Below are positions 12,871 through 21,309 of a DNA stretch of 64,000 nt, piece after piece; positions within the stretch are counted from its first letter, which is position 1; each line of letters starts with the position of its first letter. The position numbers and the translations under genes are program-made. The DNA comes from Marsupella aquatica (Eukaryota > Marchantiophyta): NCBI GenBank assembly GCA_973895155.1, contig OZ316894.1:18600001-18664000 (forward strand). Reading direction: 5' to 3'. Under the pieces are notes generated by a model. It worked only from the letters and a program-made list of their open reading frames with translations. It ran no database searches and was not told the DNA's origin.

Positions 12871-14694
12871 CGACCACAATCATTGGTGACTACCACAATG
12901 AGTGTGTCCTTCTAATGTTAGCGAAGGATACGGATGATATCAAGAAGTAACTGATTGGGTCCTCACCAGACTTGTTGTACTTATTAGCCCTCGATCACAT
13001 GGAGGTGGGGGCCATGAGTGGGGAGCCAAGCCGCTTCTCTGGGAAAATCTGAGATTATCAAAAGCAACTTTATAGGCTGTGCAGTAACCTTCACAAAGAC
13101 TAATTGTGGTCCTCAGCAAGCTTTCTCTTCAATTAGTAGTCCTCGGGCACGATAGGTAGATGGGTGTCAAAAGTGGGGAGCGAAGACCGAAAGCACCTAC
13201 TGTAGGTTTTGCACGTAGCCTTCCCAAAGGTAGGATGAATAGGAGAAGGGGCAATTATTGCTTATTGAGCCTGGGGTATAGCTTGAGCTAGGGAAATCCC
13301 ATCCCCAAGAGAGGGAACTGGGATGTAAAATCCCCAAGGGCGGGAGAGTTGAAGGGGGTTACAGCCCATAATCCGCAAGTGAGAATGAGTTACCCAGTGA
13401 CAGTCATACCTGAATTTTTTAGACATACACCTCACTTTTACTTTGCAAAACTGCTGTATGCTGCTGGTTTCCATTTGCACCTCAGGCTAGGCTGGTACAG
13501 GGCTTCTGTGGCACCTGCAGGGTAATCTACTTCTATAATATGCAATGCTGCCAAAAAGCTCTTTCGTCCACTTACAAATTCAGAAATTGAGGGAACAAAC
13601 CTGAGCCGTCAGATTTTTTCAAATATTTTTTTGTACCCTTGGATTGATTGACCAGGTATGTCAAATGATATTCTCATTTTCATAGTAAAATATCAAGTAT
13701 AGTAGACGATATTGATCTGACATCGTATATGAGAAGATACTTATGTGACATCATCTTAAATGTGTTTTTTTTTCAAATATGAAAGTACACACGAATGATG
13801 GGAGAATCTTTTGGGGCATGAGAAATTTTGGATTTTTACATAGCCTATGAGACTCTAGAAGGAAGGAAAATGGGTTAATTATCTTCTTCTTTTTCTTCTT
13901 GTGCATTTTTTCTGTTTATTTAATGGTGCCAATATAAGAAAAAAGGAGTAATGGTGTTGCATAGGAGTGTAAAAATAGGAAAAAGGGGGAGAGAAAAAAT
14001 ATTCCCCTCCCAATAGTATCAAAGCACCCTGGGCCATCATCTCTCTTGCACTAGCTCTCACCCTCCCACATCCTTGCTCTCCCCAACAATATAGTTTTCA
14101 CAACAAAACAACATCTACTTCCAAAATAAAATAAAATGCAAAAACAAAGTCCAGTGTTTTATGTTTTATAGAAAATAGGTCCCAAATTTGTTATTCCATC
14201 TATATCTCCAACATTCTCTTTGAAAATCTTTTTAAAAAATGCATCTTTAATGAAGACCAAGAAGATCAAGCTCTCAACATCTTTTCTCCACAAGACATGT
14301 ATTGCTTGACATGCCCCCTCATCTCTATTAGTCTCGCTTTTGCCCTAATTCTTTCCCAAGTCTGGAGACCAGCTCTTTGCCCCCATTTGCATCTTTTTTC
14401 CGGTCTTTTGTTCCATCTTTTGTATCATTAACAATAAGGATTTCTTGCCCAACTCTTGCCCATGTACTCTCATTACCCATTGCATCTTATCCCATATTTT
14501 TGTGTTAACTTGAATTACATTACTTGATTAAATAATTTCATGTGCTATATTGAACAAGGTCTCCGCATTGACAGCACTTTTCACATGAAATGGGCAAGAA
14601 AGAATTATGGAATTTAATCCAATATTTTAGTTTGATCCACCTAAAAACCCCAGCTTTTAATCAAAAGTTCTTTACCTTACCTCAATGTATCTAT
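12871..14694. other. AT-rich intergenic stretch
   Basis: No gene recognised. A segment at about 13260-13480, with GGGGGTTACAGCCCATAAT, has loose counterparts near 23740-23960 and 30460-30510. It may therefore belong to a dispersed, decayed repeat family, but I could not define its ends. Confidence 0.4.
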
Positions 14695-14814
14695 GCAATG
14701 CGTTGGCATCGGGCTTGGCAACAGCATGGCCGCAAAACCAGCATAGCCACAACACCCTCATGGCCATAGTGACTGCATCTTCATAATGACGAGATGGTCG
14801 CAACAACATATGAG

Positions 14815-15450
14815 ATGTCTAAACAACTTTCTTGCCTTGCTTACATTAATTTGCATTATCTACATTTCTTTGGTTCACTTGCATCTTTTTGCATTTCTTT
14901 GCCTCAAGTCAAAATGTTCACATCACCCCAAATCTTTGCCTCAATGCAATGTACATTTAAACATGACTTGACATTTTTGTCTTCTTTTGCCTTGACATCT
15001 TTGCCTTGCCTAAATGTCTTTTGCTTATCTCAAAATGTTTTTATCTCTTTCACTCATGTCAACATCTTTTCTCTTGAGTTCTCAAAATCTTTTTCTCATC
15101 TCAGCATCTTTTTCTCTCTTTGGCATATTTTCTCAGCTCAACATTTTTTGCTCACCTCAACATTTTTTGCTCACTGTGGCATCTTTTGTTCACCTTGGCA
15201 TATTTTTCTCTCCTTGAAATCTTTTTCTCATCTCAACATATATTTCTCTCCTCAACATCTTTTGTTTACCGTGACATCTTTTGCTCACCTTGAAAGCTTT
15301 TCTCTTGGACTCAACCTTTTTTTCTCATCTGGACATTGTTTGCTCACTTGGACTTCTTTTCTCTCCTTTACATGTTTTATCACCTTGACATCGTTTGCTC
15401 ACCTTGACTCTTTTATCACCTTGACATATTTTTTCTCTCTTTGACAACTT
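14815..15450 (+). repeat. Degenerate CATCTTTT satellite
   Basis: About 600 bp are built from a short unit resembling CTCAACATCTTTTGCTCAC or CTTGACATCTTTT, repeated with many substitutions. It keeps one frame open for 216 codons as a chance result of its composition: Phe, Ser, Leu and His dominate, with no domain. It ends at a GCAACGCAAGGGCATT tail near 15455-15470. Confidence 0.85.
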
Positions 15451-15494
15451 TCATGCAACGCAAGGGCATTGGGTTCTTGCAGGAAAACATGCAG

Positions 15495-15710
15495 GGACCC
15501 TTACATTGATCCCACGGATTCCATTGACATATGATGAATCACTTCCTTTTTTATTACGTAGGGTCCAATTTCCATTCGTGTGGCATATGCAATGATCATA
15601 AACAAAGCTCAAGGTCAGACTTTAGAACATATACTAGGGTTACAGCTTTCAAAGCCTGTATTTAGTCACGGACAGTTGTATGCAGCATTTTCAAGGGCAA
15701 TATTTTCAAG
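15495..15710 (+). pseudogene. Helitron/PIF1-like helicase C-terminal fragment
   Basis: This is a broken remnant of the helicase end of a Helitron Rep-helicase (a PIF1-type SF1 helicase). The upstream part reads LIPRIPLTYDESLPFLLRRV, and the next reads AYAMIINKAQGQTLEHILG followed by SHGQLYAAFSRA. These match the last conserved helicase block (NKAQGQT, SHGQLYVALSR) of plant Helitron proteins. The two parts are in different frames, with a one-base shift near 15573-15576, so the copy cannot make a product. Satellite blocks with similar tail words flank it on both sides. Confidence 0.82.
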
Positions 15711-15727
15711 GGCCTCAAAATCTTACC

Positions 15728-15875
15728 CTTGCCTCAAAATCTTACGCTCACCTCGACATCTTGCCCTCTCCTTGACATCTAGCCCTCACCTTGACATCCT
15801 ACCCTCACCTCGACATCTTGCCCTCTCCTCGACATCTTGCCCTCACTCGAAGTCTTTTGTGCAACGCACGGGCAT
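15728..15875 (+). repeat. Second satellite block with Helitron-like tail
   Basis: CTCACCTCGACATCTTGCCCT-type units of about 18-20 bp repeat about seven times. They end in GTGCAACGCACGGGCATGGG at about 15860-15879. GTGC-AAC-GCAC can form a small hairpin, as expected near Helitron 3' ends. The last bases read GGGGCTAT rather than the usual CTRR, so the terminus is worn or displaced. Confidence 0.65.
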
Positions 15876-15887
15876 GGGGCTATGTCT

Positions 15888-16686
15888 CATAATGGGCTAC
15901 ACGAAAAAAATGCAGAGGGGTTTATGAATGGCAAGAAAGGCCAAAAAGGCATCCAAAAGTGAGCTGGTGTGACCCAATGTTTTAGGGTGAACTGAGAAAT
16001 TATGTTTTTGGAGTGAAGGCTAGCAAGTTGTTCCGTGGTGTGAAATGTAGATAGATGAGGAGACGAGCCCAAGTGGATTTGAAATAGACGAGGAGTCCAG
16101 AAAACAATGTAGTTCCAGAACAATTGGTCTTTTCCAAAAACATGAGGGCAAAGGTTGGTTTTACCATGGTCCTCTATTTTTTTGCCCAATGACATGACCC
16201 GCCTGAAAGTTGGAAAAGTTTGAAAGGGGGAAAGGTGACTTGGTTTCATTGCTGGTATGGTGTGCTTGATAGTTGAAGAGGGACGTCTGTGCATTAATTG
16301 ACAAGCAATCCATAAAAGAATCAAGATCCTTTTCAATGTGGTCATTTCCATCTAGGTTTCAAAAATTGCTTTTTCCATGATAGTCTTCTATATTTGTGCA
16401 GACCACATGGTCAATGTGTTTATTCACAGAAAATTCATGATTTCTCCCAACCTTAATAGTATGCTTATGACGGCATTTGAAAGGTCGTGGCAAAGGATTT
16501 GTTGTGGTTGAAATCCAGGGGTTTGGACGAATAAGGTTTGGGGGTTTGTGGTATGGACTACGGACATTCTGCACTACTCTTTTGTAAAATAGTCTTTGCT
16601 CGAACGACTTTAAACCTCGTACATGTCCTGCACCAAATCTGAAGATAGAGTGGTCACGAACATTTCAATCTAATACAATCCAAACA
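15888..16686. other. Stretch without a recognised gene
   Basis: A 154-codon frame on the minus strand (15887-16351) and a 71-codon frame (16359-16574) are open but show no family motif and have a composition like spacer DNA. I regard them as unproven; they may be decayed transposon sequence attached to the Helitron remnant. Confidence 0.4.
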
Positions 16687-17256
16687 CTGACAACATCATT
16701 GTGGTTTGCATTGTACTCGGACAGGATGCGTAAATGCTAAATTGTTGCTCGGTGAAAGTTTTGGAATCATGAAGGGTGTTCTTTTATGAATCACTCAGGA
16801 AACAATGCAGATAAAAGCAGACGCAAACCAACAACAAGAATTGGGCAGGACTTCCACAACTTGAACAAATTGGCTGACAACATCATTGTGGTTTGCATCT
16901 TACTCAGTCAGCATGCGTAAGTGCTCAATTGTTGCTTGGTGAAAGGTTTGGAATCATGAAGGGTGTTCTTTTACACTTCACTCAGTAAACGATGCAGTTA
17001 AAAGCAGACGCAGAACAACAACAAGAATTGGGCAGGATTTCCACAACTGGAACAAATCGGCTGATAACATCATCAACATCATTGTGGTTTGCATCTTGCT
17101 CGGACAGGATGAGTTAATGATAAATTGTTGCTGAGTGAAAGGTTGCAAATCATGGACGGCGTTCTTTTATGAATCTCTCAATAAACGATGCAGTTAAAAA
17201 AAGCAGACGTGGACCAACAACAAGAGTTGGGCACAACGTCCGTGGCTAAAACAAAC
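16687..17256. repeat. 187-bp tandem repeat, three copies
   Basis: Units begin at 16687, 16874 and 17061 with CTGACAACATCATTGTGGTT or a variant. Each contains AAAAGCAGACGC and ACAACAAGAATTGGGCAGGA. The third copy carries a small insertion at its head. The array stops about 15 bp short of the tRNA-Cys gene on the opposite strand. Confidence 0.9.
17248..17251 (-). terminator. Pol III terminator of tRNA-Cys
   Basis: A TTTT run on the minus strand, about 21 bases past the tRNA 3' end, fits a RNA polymerase III stop. It is short, so moderate confidence. Confidence 0.55.
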
Positions 17257-17271
17257 TGGGTGGAAATGTAG

Positions 17272-17343
17272 AGGAGGCAACCAGGATTGAACTGATGACC
17301 TATCGGACTGCAGCCGATTGCTCTACCACTGAGCTATACCTCC
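17272..17343 (-). tRNA. tRNA-Cys (GCA)
   Basis: The minus strand folds into a full cloverleaf: acceptor GGAGGTA/TGCCTCC with one G-U pair, D arm GCTC-AGTGGTA-GAGC, anticodon stem ATCGG/CCGAT around loop CTGCAGT, and T arm ATCAG-TTCAATC-CTGGT. The anticodon is GCA (Cys), and the base after the acceptor is U, the usual tRNA-Cys discriminator. The A box (TAGCTCAGTGG) and B box (GTTCAATCC) are present. CCA is not encoded and there is no intron, as expected for a nuclear gene. Confidence 0.95.
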
Positions 17344-17417
17344 GACTGATGTTGACGGCGAGAAAATAAAGATATATACCAAATATCACAAGTGCTATAC
17401 CAGATACGAGACAAACG

Positions 17418-17834
17418 ATGTCAGTTTGGAGGAGTAAATTTGTGACACAGGTCATTCCTAAAGGAGATCTCATCAATGGCGATGGAGAAGCAAATTCAGT
17501 TTCGGCTGTTCAGCAGGGAAAGTTTCTATTCCAACGTTCCCAACTTCCATTGGCTGACATTCGGAAAGTGATCTGCACCAAAATATTCGTAGAGGAAATC
17601 TGTCGGACGAACCAAAGTGACGAAAACCAAATTGTATGGATGGTTTGTTCTACTGTTGCTAGTAGAAAGTGCTTAGAAAGAAAACAGGAATGCCCGACGT
17701 ATTTCATTGCCGTTCAGGAGTTATGGTCATTCCTAAAGGAGAATTCTCGAGTCCTTCAAGAATCGAAACCTCTCCACCGTTCTTTCTTCTTGAGTCTACT
17801 TCTTGAAGCTCGTACAATCGTTCCTGAAATTTGA
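17418..17834 (+). CDS. Hypothetical protein, 138 residues
   Basis: I do not recognise this ORF. It starts 75 bp beyond the tRNA gene, on the other strand. It encodes a mixed, soluble-looking protein with seven cysteines and a fairly hydrophobic C-terminal third, but no signal peptide or known motif. Codon use looks ordinary. It could be part of a larger spliced gene or chance. Confidence 0.3.
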   Translation: MSVWRSKFVTQVIPKGDLINGDGEANSVSAVQQGKFLFQRSQLPLADIRKVICTKIFVEEICRTNQSDENQIVWMVCSTVASRKCLERKQECPTYFIAVQELWSFLKENSRVLQESKPLHRSFFLSLLLEARTIVPEI

Positions 17835-18636
17835 GTTGGGAAGATAGAAGATAGATAAGCTCTTGATTGTAAGCCGGCACACATTATCACCGTTAGGCTC
17901 ACAATGCAGCACTCCTCCAAGTCCTCTGTCATGAGCAGTGGCTCGCGCCGGTTGTGCAAGTGCTGGCTGGATTGCAGTCGCAGAGACTGACGGCAGTGGT
18001 TGGTAGCAAAATGTTTCAAATCGTTTCGCCAGTTGTGTTTCTTACTAGATTATAGTTTCATGGAGGTTGCTACCTGTGCCCAATTTGCTTGCATGGGTTT
18101 TAGGTGACGCATGAAAAACCGCGGTGTCAGTTTGATAGCCGAGCTCATCATGGAGAGGAATTGGATAAGATTCATTGTTCATTGTCAGGCTAGCGTTGGA
18201 TTATCTAGGAATTTGACAGAACTTTCGTTGTGACGTTTTTACATAAATTGATGTGTTTTGTTCTTTAAAATTTCGGCAAACTTTGTCAAGTTTCTTCAGA
18301 TTCTATTTTAGGAATTGTTGCTACAAGAGATTTCTCTTATGACATCTGCCGATCTGCAGATGGAATTATGTCATCAAGTTACGTCACAGTGATTGTATGG
18401 GTGAGAATTTCGAACATCTTAAACATAACAATTTCACGAAGAGAGAACAATTTTCGCATTGCTTAAACTGCGATAACCAACCAAAAGTTTTGTTTGATGC
18501 AATGTTGTTGCAATCATGATGGATACAATCTTAAGAGTTGTAGTCTAGAGAAAAATCTTGAAGATTATTTCATTTCCAATTCAAAATTGTCTATGTACAA
18601 TATTTACAGAAAGGAGGCGCACTGATGTTCACTTGA
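17835..18636. other. Spacer and 3' flank of first BAG gene
   Basis: No gene recognised. The part next to 18637 is AT-rich and probably holds the 3' untranslated region and polyadenylation signals of the minus-strand BAG gene. Confidence 0.5.
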
Positions 18637-20682
18637 TTATGACATCATTCGACGGGTCTTTCCCGCTTTTCTCCTAGAACTCGACTTTTTATTGCCATTC
18701 CTACTTTCCAGTTTTCCTAATCTGTGCTTCACATCCTGCATAGCAGTTGCCTGCATTTGGTTCCACTTCATGACAGTAACGAGTAACGACTTCAGCACCT
18801 TGTTCTCTTCGCTTAGCTTCAGCAACAATGCCTGACTGTCAGCTTCACTATGTGCCGATGCACCCTGAATGATTTCAGGGGTCTCCTTCAACTCCGATTG
18901 TGGCTCACTATATTGTGGCTCACTATCGGAACTGGATGGTTGAAAATTCAGCCAGTCCACAGCTTCTAATGGCGATGTCGGGCTATATGGTCCATTCTCG
19001 TAACTTTTGTCGTCGAGGTTCTTCTCCCCCTCCTCGTTGCTTTGAAGTCTTTCTTGTGGGAAGCTTTCAGAAGCACGCGGAGATGGGGTAGGTCGTTCAG
19101 CACTGGTGTTGATTCTTACTACAACAGCCTCCGGAGTTGTCAACTCTGCTGCCTGTGGCGTTCTATCAACGTTGACCAAGCTACCCTCCACCTTGCCTCC
19201 GTCCTCCTCATGATGAGAATCTGATGGAGACTCATTTTTGAGGGAGCTCTCTTCTAATACATGAGATTCTGTTGGCGGGTCAGGTTGAGAAACGATTCTC
19301 TCCATCTCATCTGCCACTCTCTCGTTGATTTGGCTGACATCTGCCTTGGATACCTCTACTTCCATCGGTTTAAGACTATCCTCCTCTGCGACGACCCGAG
19401 TCATTCCCTCGGCTGGATCTGACTCCACCATTTCCATGGGCTTAAGATTATCCTCCTCTCTAAGAACCTGAGTCATTCCCTCGTCTGGACGTAACTCCAC
19501 CATTTGTGTCGAAAAACTACCAGTGACCCTGTTGGATTCTACATCGTCGACCTTGCATGCCTCGAATTCCATCCCGTCGGTGCTGACCTCACCCTTATCC
19601 TGGTCTGGATCTGGCTCTGCGCACTCGGTAAGGTCAGACTCTTTCTCCGTGAAGGAGTCTGTCGATGTCGCCGCTACAGAATTATTTGAGCACGATTCTG
19701 TTGCCATAGGCTCCTCCCGATCAACTTCGTCTCGAATTTCCCCCTCGACCTCCATGGGAAGCTCTGGCGATCCCGTATCTGCTATCTCAGCGGAGAGTAG
19801 CGAATCCACTCTCCCCTGCAGAGCTATAACTTCCTTCGTAACCACTTTACGAATTGCGCGTACAAAAGGATGTGCACCCTGAATTGAATCCAGCTGTAGC
19901 AGTAAGTTCATTAGGCCCTCCGTCAACTTCACCTTAGCGACAGAGCTCTCTCGCGCACAATTGATAAAGTCAGCATCGGATACTTTCTTCTCAAAATCTT
20001 TCAATTGCGATTCAACGTTCGCAATGCGACGCAGTTGCGAGAGGGGAGCTGTTTTCCGAACTTGATATCCCCTAAACCGTGACTGGACAAGAATGGCCGC
20101 CTCCTCTCCGGACATCGCCGTCCTCAACTTTTTGGTTCCTTCCCGCGGAATCACGGTGCATTTGACGATGTGATCTTTGCCTTCATCGTCGGAGGAGATG
20201 ACCGGAATAGATATGACACGCGGTTGAGCAGCACTTCTCACGAGATTGGATGGAGAAGGCAGCCTTGAATTCGGCGCATTAGCTTGAGCCGACTGTGAAG
20301 AATGGGCAGGTGTGGTTGCGTGATCACTTGAACTGACGGTAGGCGAATGCTTCGGCTTCGAAGGTAATGCACCTTCGTTTGCCTTCGAGCCATTTCCCAC
20401 GGGGAGGTTTCGAATTACGTTGCGGCCTCCCGAGAAAATCTCTTCTCCTTTCAAACCATCCAGCTTTCGTTTCCTAATAAAGCTGTCAGCATCTCCTTTG
20501 AAAGGAACAAACATGGGAACAGCGTGACCACCATACACCGAATTGTCATGGGAGCTGCCCTGATCGTCACTCCAAAACTCGGGGAAAGATGACCTATAAA
20601 CAGGAACCCTGCGTGCACCAAATGGATATCTACGGTAATCGTAGTTGTAGGGAAACTCTACCACCTCTACACCACCTCCCAA
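18637..20682 (-). CDS. BAG-domain co-chaperone with IQ motif (intronless)
   Basis: This is a plant BAG5/6-type regulator: the IQ motif binds calmodulin and the BAG domain binds the Hsp70 ATPase domain. In the 681-codon open frame, the IQ motif AAILVQSRFRGYQVRK is at about residues 195-210. The BAG domain runs about 219-297 (ESQLKDFEKKV ... KEVIALQGRVDSLL). A long acidic, Ser/Pro-rich middle follows, then a C-terminal coiled coil (about 617-655) and a Lys/Arg-rich tail that could be a nuclear signal. No intron is needed. The first codon is TTG directly after a TAA; the first in-frame ATG is residue 57 (20514), giving 625 residues. Yet the YR..PFG words before it recur in the second BAG gene, so that part was probably coding. 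The promoter carries heat-shock elements. Confidence 0.88.
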   Translation of the reverse strand: MGGGVEVVEFPYNYDYRRYPFGARRVPVYRSSFPEFWSDDQGSSHDNSVYGGHAVPMFVPFKGDADSFIRKRKLDGLKGEEIFSGGRNVIRNLPVGNGSKANEGALPSKPKHSPTVSSSDHATTPAHSSQSAQANAPNSRLPSPSNLVRSAAQPRVISIPVISSDDEGKDHIVKCTVIPREGTKKLRTAMSGEEAAILVQSRFRGYQVRKTAPLSQLRRIANVESQLKDFEKKVSDADFINCARESSVAKVKLTEGLMNLLLQLDSIQGAHPFVRAIRKVVTKEVIALQGRVDSLLSAEIADTGSPELPMEVEGEIRDEVDREEPMATESCSNNSVAATSTDSFTEKESDLTECAEPDPDQDKGEVSTDGMEFEACKVDDVESNRVTGSFSTQMVELRPDEGMTQVLREEDNLKPMEMVESDPAEGMTRVVAEEDSLKPMEVEVSKADVSQINERVADEMERIVSQPDPPTESHVLEESSLKNESPSDSHHEEDGGKVEGSLVNVDRTPQAAELTTPEAVVVRINTSAERPTPSPRASESFPQERLQSNEEGEKNLDDKSYENGPYSPTSPLEAVDWLNFQPSSSDSEPQYSEPQSELKETPEIIQGASAHSEADSQALLLKLSEENKVLKSLLVTVMKWNQMQATAMQDVKHRLGKLESRNGNKKSSSRRKAGKTRRMMS

Positions 20683-20987
20683 TTATCGCCCTAAGAATCT
20701 CCAGCCACGCCAAGTGACTCACACTTCCCCTTGAAATCGCGCGAAGCTCACAAACGAAATCTGCTCACCACCCAGAGAGAATCGATGTCAAACTTCTCAA
20801 AACACACTGATAGGATCACGGACGGATCACTAAGAACAAGAACTAGACTAATTCTCGACAAGGAATCCGATTCGCTATGCGAAGAGCGTTCGGGAAATCA
20901 CAGAAATGAGAGCGGAATTGGAGACTGAGATGTAGTGAGCGAGCTCTGAAGATTGCGATGGAATGCCAGGACCGAACGAAGAGAGCG

Positions 20988-20996
20988 CTTTTATGG
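20988..20996 (-). promoter_or_regulatory. TATA box of BAG gene
   Basis: The minus strand reads CCATAAAAG, the only good TATA-like word between the BAG frame and the heat-shock elements. It predicts transcription starting near 20960 and a leader of about 280-450 bases with no ATG before the open frame. Confidence 0.6.
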
Positions 20997-21055
20997 AGGT
21001 AATCGACCGAGACAACGAGAGAATTACACGAAGGTCACACATACCGTCTCGTCGC

Positions 21056-21085
21056 TTCTCTTCTGCCATCTTCCAGAATGTTGCC
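21056..21085 (-). promoter_or_regulatory. Heat-shock element 1
   Basis: A perfect TTCCAGAA dyad at 21071-21078 sits in a row of 5-bp units: TTC at 21056, 21061 and 21071, GAA at 21076, then a TTG near-match at 21081. This TTCnnGAA phasing is the binding pattern of heat-shock factor trimers. It lies about 60 bp upstream of the TATA box of the BAG gene, a typical spacing. Confidence 0.75.
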
Positions 21086-21129
21086 GGGGCAGTGTGGACC
21101 GCGAGCGGTTCTTGGAATGCTCTCGGAGG

Positions 21130-21184
21130 TTCTACACTTTTCTACAAGTGTCACTTCTCTTCCGCCATCTTCCAGAATGTCGTG
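21130..21184 (-). promoter_or_regulatory. Heat-shock element 2 (duplicate of 1)
   Basis: The same CTTCTCTTC.GCCATCTTCCAGAATGT segment recurs 99 bp further upstream, with TTCCAGAA at 21170-21177. TTC words at 21130, 21140, 21155, 21160 and 21170 keep the 5-bp register. A third perfect dyad, TTCTGGAA, occurs near 21297. Direct evidence is the motif; heat induction is inference, though plant BAG6 genes are known heat-shock-factor targets. Confidence 0.7.
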
Positions 21185-21309
21185 GGGGGACCGAAGGAGG
21201 ATCTTGGATGGAAGGCTCTGGTAGATTCTAAGAGGGCGAAACGGCATCATTCTGACAAAAGGATTCCGATGACTGGCTGCACCCGGTCACGGCGCCTTCT
21301 GGAAACCCC

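Noticed and set aside
14794-15444. 216-codon frame rich in Phe, Ser and Leu
   Set aside because: It is the translation of a short-unit satellite; similar openness is expected in other frames and there is no domain.
15887-16351. 154-codon minus-strand frame beside the Helitron remnant
   Set aside because: No helicase, Rep or other transposon motif could be read, and composition is like the spacer; left as unproven.
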